Source: Gammaproteobacteria bacterium
GTDB taxonomy: Bacteria > Pseudomonadota > Gammaproteobacteria > UBA9214
Length of the DNA: 10,111 nt
Direction of reading: 5' to 3'
NCBI GenBank assembly: GCA_003454335.1
Contig: DMKK01000216.1
Location: 1-10,111, forward strand
Shown: positions 5,378-10,111 of the stretch, piece after piece
Numbering within the stretch: position 1 is the stretch's first letter
How the letters are laid out: each line of letters starts with the position of its first letter
The notes under the pieces: model-generated
What the model was told of the DNA's origin: nothing
What the model saw: the letters and a program-made list of their open reading frames with translations, nothing else
Databases searched by the model: none
Made by a program: the position numbers and the translations under genes

Positions 5378-6703
5378 ATGCTTTATTTCCGGAGAATGAT
5401 CCGGCCTCTGTACAGCACTGCTGTCGCGCGGAAAATGCACCTCAAAATCCTGCCTGTAGCGTGCCTGCGGGTGCTGCTCGCACTATTGCTGCTGACACTG
5501 GCAACCGCTGCCCGTGCCGGGCTGGATATCAATGAGGTTGTCAGGCTGGCACTGGCAGATGATCCGACCATTGCGGCCAGCAAGGCACGTTCACAAGCCT
5601 TCAGCGACAACGCCATCGCTGACGGGCAATTACCCGATCCACAGTTAAATACCGGCATCTATAACCTGCCCACCGATAATTTTCATATCAATGAAGAGCC
5701 CTCCACACAATTGCGACTCGGAGTAAAACAGGCCTTCCCACGCGGCAAAACACTGCACTACCGGCAACGCCAGAGTGAATGGAAGGCGACAGCCGCCATG
5801 GCTACCGCCGAGCTTGGCGCCCGCCAGCTCATCCTTGAGGTGCGCAAGAACTTTCTGGAACTCTACTACCAGATCCGTGCCAGGGAAATTGTAGCGGAAA
5901 CACGGACACTGTTTTCCCGGCTGGTCGACATCACCCAGGCACACTATGCGACCGGTCGCGTCAATCAGCAGGATGTACTGAATGCATCACTGGAACTGGC
6001 GCGCCTGGATGATCGCACCACCCGTATCCTCAATGCCGTCGACACCAACCGTGCAGCGTTGACGAAGTGGATTGGAGAGCCTGCATCCCTGCCGGTTAAC
6101 AGCAGCTTCCCGGAACTGCCCCCGCCTCCATCGAGGGGACAAATCGAGAGCGAACTCCCCGGGCATCCGGCTATTCGCATCGAAACGGCAAGACTGGAAG
6201 CAGAAAACCAGTCCATTCGAATTGCCCGCGAACAATACAAACCGGGCTGGAGCGCCGGCCTGGAATACCGCAAGCGCTATGGCGAGGATCCGAACGGCGA
6301 TGACCGTTCCGATATGATGGCCGCCATGCTCACCGTGGATATCCCGCTGTTCACGAAAAACCGCCAGGACAAACGCCTGTCTGCCAGCATCCAGCAGGCC
6401 TCGTCGGTACAGCTGACCCGTGATGACAAGCTGCGCGAACTGAAGCGGCAGCTGGATACGGACTATGCCAACTGGCAGCGACTGGGGGAGCGCGCCGCAC
6501 TCTATAAATCGCAGTTGCTGCAGGCATCCACCGCCAATGCACAGGCATCTCTGAATGCCTATCAGAGCGGTGTCACCGAGTTCACTACACTGATGCGCGC
6601 ACGCATTACCGATCTGGATGTGCGCCTGGCTGACCTGCGTATTCGCGTTGATCGTACCAAGTCACAGGCCAGCCTGCTCTACCTTGCCGGAGAAAACCCA
6701 TGA
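5378..6703 (+). CDS. cusC: Outer-membrane factor of heavy-metal RND efflux (CusC/CzcC-like, TolC superfamily)
   Basis: A 441-residue protein that would form the trimeric outer-membrane duct of the tripartite efflux complex. A long N-terminal stretch ends in a clear hydrophobic signal (VLLALLLLTLATAARA, to residue 47). The mature part has two outer-membrane-efflux repeats (about 50-220 and 240-435) rich in coiled-coil helices, for example FLELYYQIRAREI and YQSGVTEFTTLMRAR. No lipobox Cys follows the signal, so unlike E. coli CusC it is probably not a lipoprotein and in that respect is closer to CzcC. The symbol follows its partner pump. The start at 5378 rests on its GGAG site, but the 20-residue tail before MHLKILPV is unusual and translation from 5435 cannot be excluded. 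The stop overlaps cusB by 4 bp. Confidence 0.88.
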   Translation: MLYFRRMIRPLYSTAVARKMHLKILPVACLRVLLALLLLTLATAARAGLDINEVVRLALADDPTIAASKARSQAFSDNAIADGQLPDPQLNTGIYNLPTDNFHINEEPSTQLRLGVKQAFPRGKTLHYRQRQSEWKATAAMATAELGARQLILEVRKNFLELYYQIRAREIVAETRTLFSRLVDITQAHYATGRVNQQDVLNASLELARLDDRTTRILNAVDTNRAALTKWIGEPASLPVNSSFPELPPPPSRGQIESELPGHPAIRIETARLEAENQSIRIAREQYKPGWSAGLEYRKRYGEDPNGDDRSDMMAAMLTVDIPLFTKNRQDKRLSASIQQASSVQLTRDDKLRELKRQLDTDYANWQRLGERAALYKSQLLQASTANAQASLNAYQSGVTEFTTLMRARITDLDVRLADLRIRVDRTKSQASLLYLAGENP

Positions 6704-7923
6704 ATACCCTGTCACTGAAAACCCTGCTCTGTGGCGCCATGCTCGCATGCTTGCTGTCACCAGCAATCACACTTGCGGCAGACGCCGACAGGGAAGTCCT
6801 GTACTGGGTCGCCCCCATGGATGCCAACTACCGGCGTGACAAGGCGGGCAAGTCCCCCATGGGTATGGACCTGCTTCCGGTGTATGCGGATGAGGCCGGT
6901 GACAACAGTAATGTAACCATTGCACCGGAAATCGTACAGAACCTGGGCATCCGTACGGCCACGGCGGAGCGTTCACGCTTGTGGCGCAGTATTGACACGG
7001 TTGGCTATGTTGATTACGACGAGTCAAGAGTCAGCCATATACACCTGCGCACCGAGGGCTGGATTGAACACCTCGTGGCACACTCGGAAGGCGAGCGGGT
7101 TCGCAAGGGCGAGCAATTGCTGGAGCTGTATTCACCGGACCTGGTCAATGCCCAGGAAGAATTTGTGCAGGCGCTGGCCGCGGGCAACAAGGGCCTGATC
7201 CGGGCATCGCGTGCACGCCTCATTGCACTCGGCATCCCGGCAAACCAGGTCAAACAGCTGGAAAAAACCCGCAAGGTTAAACAGACCATTGCTATTTATT
7301 CACCACAGGATGGCGTGGTGTCGAAGCTGATGGTTCGGCACGGCATGTTCGTCACCCCTGACAAACAGGTGATGAGTCTCGCCGACCTGTCCAGCGTCTG
7401 GCTGCTGGCGGAAATTTACGAGGCCCAGGCCGATTGGGTAAAGGTTGGCTTTCCTGCTGAAGTCAGTCTTGCGTTCCTGCCGGGGCGTACCTGGGAAGGC
7501 CAGGTGGAATACATCTATCCCAGCCTGGACCCGAAAACCCGCACCCTGAAGGCACGCCTGCGATTCGATAATTCGGATGAAGCACTGAAACCGAATATGT
7601 ATGCCAATGTCAAAATCTATGGCGGCCCCAAGGAAGAAGTGATTGTCATACCTGTCGAGGCACTGATCCGTACCGGTCGCGAATCCCGCGTGGTCATCGC
7701 ACTGGGCGCAGGCAAGTTCGCCAGTCGCACAGTAACAGCCGGTATCGAAAGCGGTGACTGGGTGGAAATTCTTGCCGGGATCGAACCCGGCGAGGAAGTT
7801 GTCACCTCCGGGCAATTCCTGCTTGATTCCGAGGCCAGTCTCAAGGCCAGCATGACTCGCATGCAGCGTCCCGGTGCAGAGGTACGGGACAATGTGCCTG
7901 ACGAACAGGACATACCGCAATGA
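6700..7923 (+). CDS. cusB: Periplasmic adaptor (membrane fusion protein) of Cu/Ag RND efflux
   Basis: A 407-residue CusB-type adaptor linking the inner-membrane pump to the outer-membrane duct and handing metal to the pump. The signal peptide ends near LAADA (about 27). An N-terminal heavy-metal-binding motif follows at residues 35-62 (YWVAPM, then KSPMGMDLLPVY). It has no cysteine but keeps three methionines (40, 54, 56), matching E. coli CusB Met49, Met64 and Met66 with one residue fewer between the first two. The barrel-sandwich, hairpin and beta-barrel regions follow, with landmarks GWIEHL (120-125), YSPQDGVV (200-207), DLSSVWLLAEI (229-239) and DPKTRTLKARL (277-287). The three-Met site is the known Cu(I)/Ag(I) ligand set, which favours monovalent metal. 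It overlaps both neighbours by ATGA (6700-6703 and 7920-7923), so the three proteins are probably translated in coupled fashion. Confidence 0.93.
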   Translation: MNTLSLKTLLCGAMLACLLSPAITLAADADREVLYWVAPMDANYRRDKAGKSPMGMDLLPVYADEAGDNSNVTIAPEIVQNLGIRTATAERSRLWRSIDTVGYVDYDESRVSHIHLRTEGWIEHLVAHSEGERVRKGEQLLELYSPDLVNAQEEFVQALAAGNKGLIRASRARLIALGIPANQVKQLEKTRKVKQTIAIYSPQDGVVSKLMVRHGMFVTPDKQVMSLADLSSVWLLAEIYEAQADWVKVGFPAEVSLAFLPGRTWEGQVEYIYPSLDPKTRTLKARLRFDNSDEALKPNMYANVKIYGGPKEEVIVIPVEALIRTGRESRVVIALGAGKFASRTVTAGIESGDWVEILAGIEPGEEVVTSGQFLLDSEASLKASMTRMQRPGAEVRDNVPDEQDIPQ

Positions 7924-10111
7924 TTAACCTTGTCATCGACTGGTCGATACGCAACCGCCAGCTGGTCATCCTGCTCACCATCATGCTGACCGGTTGGGGA
8001 ATATATGCACTCAAGCAGACCCCGCTGGATGCCATACCCGATCTCTCCGATGTCCAGGTCATCATCAAGACATCCTACCCGGGCCAGGCACCACAGGTGG
8101 TCGAGGACCAGGTAACCTATCCGCTGACGACCGCCATGCTGTCGGTACCCAAGGCCACCAATGTGCGCGGCTATTCCTTCTTCGGGGACTCCTTCGTCTA
8201 TGTCATCTTTGAAGACGGCACCGACCCCTACTGGGCACGTTCACGGGTACTGGAATACCTGAACCAGGCAGCCAGCAAGTTGCCGGCCAATGCCCGCCCG
8301 GAACTGGGTCCGGATGCCACGGGTGTGGGCTGGGTCTATGAATACGCCCTGGTTGATCGCAACGGCAACCACGACCTGTCACAACTGCGCAGCCTGCAGG
8401 ACTGGTTTCTAAAATACGAACTGCAAACCGTGCCCGGCGTGTCCGAGGTGGCCACCATCGGCGGCATGGTCAAGCAATACCAGGTGGTGCTGGACCCGAA
8501 CAAGTTGCGTGCCTACGACCTGCCGCTGGAAAACATACGCAAGGCCATTCAGCGCGGCAACCAGGAAGTCGGTGGGTCCGTGATTGAACTGGCTGAAGCC
8601 GAATACATGGTGCGTGCCACCGGCTACATTGATGATCTGAATGATCTGAAACACATTCCACTCGGGGTCAATGAACGCGGCATCCCGATATTGCTGAAAG
8701 ATGTCGCGCAGATTCGCCTGGGACCACAATTGCGGCGCGGTATCGCGGAACTGGACGGTGAAGGTGAAGTGGTCGGTGGTGTCATCGTCATGCGCTTTGG
8801 CGAGAACGCACAAAAGACTATCCGCCTGGTCAAGGCACGACTCGCCGAACTCGACAAGGGTCTGCCGCCGGGTGTTGAGATCATCGAAACCTATGACCGT
8901 TCCGCACTGATCCAGCGTGCCGTCGATACCCTCAGCAGCAAGTTGCTGGAAGAGTTTATTGTGGTCGTACTGGTATGCGCACTGTTCCTGTTTCATTTGC
9001 GTTCGGCACTGGTCATCGTCATCTCGCTGCCAATCGGCATATTGACCGCCTTTATCGTAATGGAACGCATGGGTATCAATGCCAACATCATGTCGCTGGG
9101 CGGTATCGCCATTGCGATTGGGGCGATGGTGGATGCCGCCATTGTAATGATTGAAAATGCCCACAAACACATGGAGAAGACCGGCGTTACGGATGACAAT
9201 CGCTGGACGCTCATACGCGATGCAGCAGTTGAAGTCGGACCGCCGCTGTTCTTCTCCCTGCTGATCATCACCCTCAGTTTTCTGCCGGTGTTCACGCTAC
9301 AGGCCCAGGAAGGCAAGTTGTTTGCACCGCTGGCCTATACCAAGACCTTCGCCATGGCAGCAGCCGCCGGTCTGTCTATCACACTGGTGCCGGTACTCAT
9401 GGGTTATTTCATTCGTGGCCACATCACGCCGGAAGCAAAAAACCCGGTTGACCGGGTATTAATCGCGGCCTATCGGCCATTGATAAGCATTGTGCTCAAG
9501 GCACCCGGCACCATCTTGCTGATAGCGCTACTGCTGGTCGCCATCGGGCTCTGGCCAGCGAGCCGCCTGGGCACCGAATTCATGCCGGATCTGGACGAGG
9601 GTGACCTGCTATACATGCCCAGCACTTTCCCCGCGGTCTCCATTGGCAAGGCGCAGGAAATCCTGCAGCAAACCGACAAGCTCATTATGACTGTACCGGA
9701 AGTCAGTCGCGTGTTCGGTAAAATAGGTCGAGCCGAATCGGCCACCGACCCGGCACCCTTAACCATGGTCGAGACCACCATTCAACTGAAGCCGCACGAT
9801 CAATGGCGTGCCGGTATGACGATCGACAAACTCAAGCAGGAACTCAACAGCCGGGTGAAGTTACCGGGCATATCCAACATCTGGGTGATGCCCATCAAGA
9901 ACCGCATCGACATGCTCGCAACCGGCATCAAGACACCTGTTGGTATAAAGGTTGCCGGACCCGACCTCAATACTATCGAAACAATCGGCAAACGCATTGA
10001 AGAAGTCGTCAACAGGATTCCGGGGACAGTTTCGGCCTACTCGGAACGTGTTGCCGGGGGACGTTATGTCGTCATCGATATCGACCGCATTGCCGCCTCC
10101 CGCTTCGCACT
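7920..10111 (+). CDS. cusA: Cu(I)/Ag(I) efflux RND pump, inner-membrane subunit (3' end outside window)
   Basis: The frame is open from ATG 7920 to the window end (730 codons, against about 1,040 for full-length CusA). It begins with the HME-RND pattern MINLVIDWSIRNRQLV, then the first membrane helix and DAIPDLSDVQV. Helix 4 carries GAMVDAAIVMIEN with Asp405, the proton-relay residue at the same number as in E. coli CusA. Met391 and Met403 also match, and Met479 aligns with Met486. In the periplasmic cleft, Met566 (LLYMPST), Met616 (PLTMVET) and Met665 (RIDMLATG) have exactly the 50- and 49-residue spacing of Met573, Met623 and Met672, the three-Met Cu(I)/Ag(I) site. Zn/Co/Cd pumps (CzcA) instead have the DFGxxxDGAV form in helix 4, so monovalent metal is strongly indicated. 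The missing part includes the later helices with the remaining proton-relay residues. Confidence 0.95.
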   Translation, partial: MINLVIDWSIRNRQLVILLTIMLTGWGIYALKQTPLDAIPDLSDVQVIIKTSYPGQAPQVVEDQVTYPLTTAMLSVPKATNVRGYSFFGDSFVYVIFEDGTDPYWARSRVLEYLNQAASKLPANARPELGPDATGVGWVYEYALVDRNGNHDLSQLRSLQDWFLKYELQTVPGVSEVATIGGMVKQYQVVLDPNKLRAYDLPLENIRKAIQRGNQEVGGSVIELAEAEYMVRATGYIDDLNDLKHIPLGVNERGIPILLKDVAQIRLGPQLRRGIAELDGEGEVVGGVIVMRFGENAQKTIRLVKARLAELDKGLPPGVEIIETYDRSALIQRAVDTLSSKLLEEFIVVVLVCALFLFHLRSALVIVISLPIGILTAFIVMERMGINANIMSLGGIAIAIGAMVDAAIVMIENAHKHMEKTGVTDDNRWTLIRDAAVEVGPPLFFSLLIITLSFLPVFTLQAQEGKLFAPLAYTKTFAMAAAAGLSITLVPVLMGYFIRGHITPEAKNPVDRVLIAAYRPLISIVLKAPGTILLIALLLVAIGLWPASRLGTEFMPDLDEGDLLYMPSTFPAVSIGKAQEILQQTDKLIMTVPEVSRVFGKIGRAESATDPAPLTMVETTIQLKPHDQWRAGMTIDKLKQELNSRVKLPGISNIWVMPIKNRIDMLATGIKTPVGIKVAGPDLNTIETIGKRIEEVVNRIPGTVSAYSERVAGGRYVVIDIDRIAASRFA

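Noticed and set aside
7300..7920. Open frame of 206 codons antisense to cusB
   Set aside because: Shadow of cusB with no domain of its own.
8409..9170. Long open frame antisense to cusA (253 codons)
   Set aside because: It is rich in His, Gln and Asp in the way typical of antisense frames, has no recognisable domain, and lies wholly within a clear cusA.

Overview
The window is a metal and metalloid handling region from a bacterium, most likely a gammaproteobacterium. Support for that placement: a moderately high G+C impression, a YaaA protein, an HME-RND efflux operon of the CusCBA type, and an intergenic palindrome of the GTAGGATGCGCT type that I associate with gammaproteobacterial genomes. 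No taxonomic marker gene is present, so the placement is tentative. I see no tRNA, rRNA, CRISPR array or insertion sequence.

Positions 1-1806 (+ strand) hold the end of an arsenic operon: the C-terminal part of an ArsI-type dioxygenase (C-As bond lyase), a thioredoxin-type arsenate reductase ArsC, and an ACR3 arsenite efflux permease. arsC and acr3 overlap by 4 bp (ATGA). The operon ends at a perfect 12-bp inverted repeat (1820-1854), which also lies at the 3' end of the convergent yaaA gene.

Positions 1884-4679 (- strand) hold two iron-linked genes: yaaA (peroxide stress, iron sparing) and a large FTR1-family iron permease whose periplasmic N-terminal half carries a cytochrome c haem site. 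A Fur-box-like sequence and a possible promoter lie just upstream of the permease.

Positions 4913-10111 (+ strand), divergent from the permease, hold a copper/silver efflux operon. It starts with a small secreted Cys/His/Met-rich protein of the CzcI/CopL kind, followed by an outer-membrane factor (CusC/CzcC), a periplasmic adaptor (CusB) and an inner-membrane RND pump (CusA, cut off by the window end). The last three overlap by ATGA junctions. CusB keeps the three N-terminal methionines, and CusA keeps Asp405 and the methionine triad of monovalent Cu/Ag pumps. These point to Cu(I)/Ag(I) rather than Zn/Co/Cd.

Together the region would detoxify arsenic (reduction, demethylation, export), take up iron under Fur control, limit iron-driven peroxide damage, and export copper or silver from the periplasm and cytoplasm. 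The parts least explained by known families are the cytochrome c-FTR1 fusion with a possibly leaderless promoter, the small metal-binding protein, and the hairpin between that gene and cusC.
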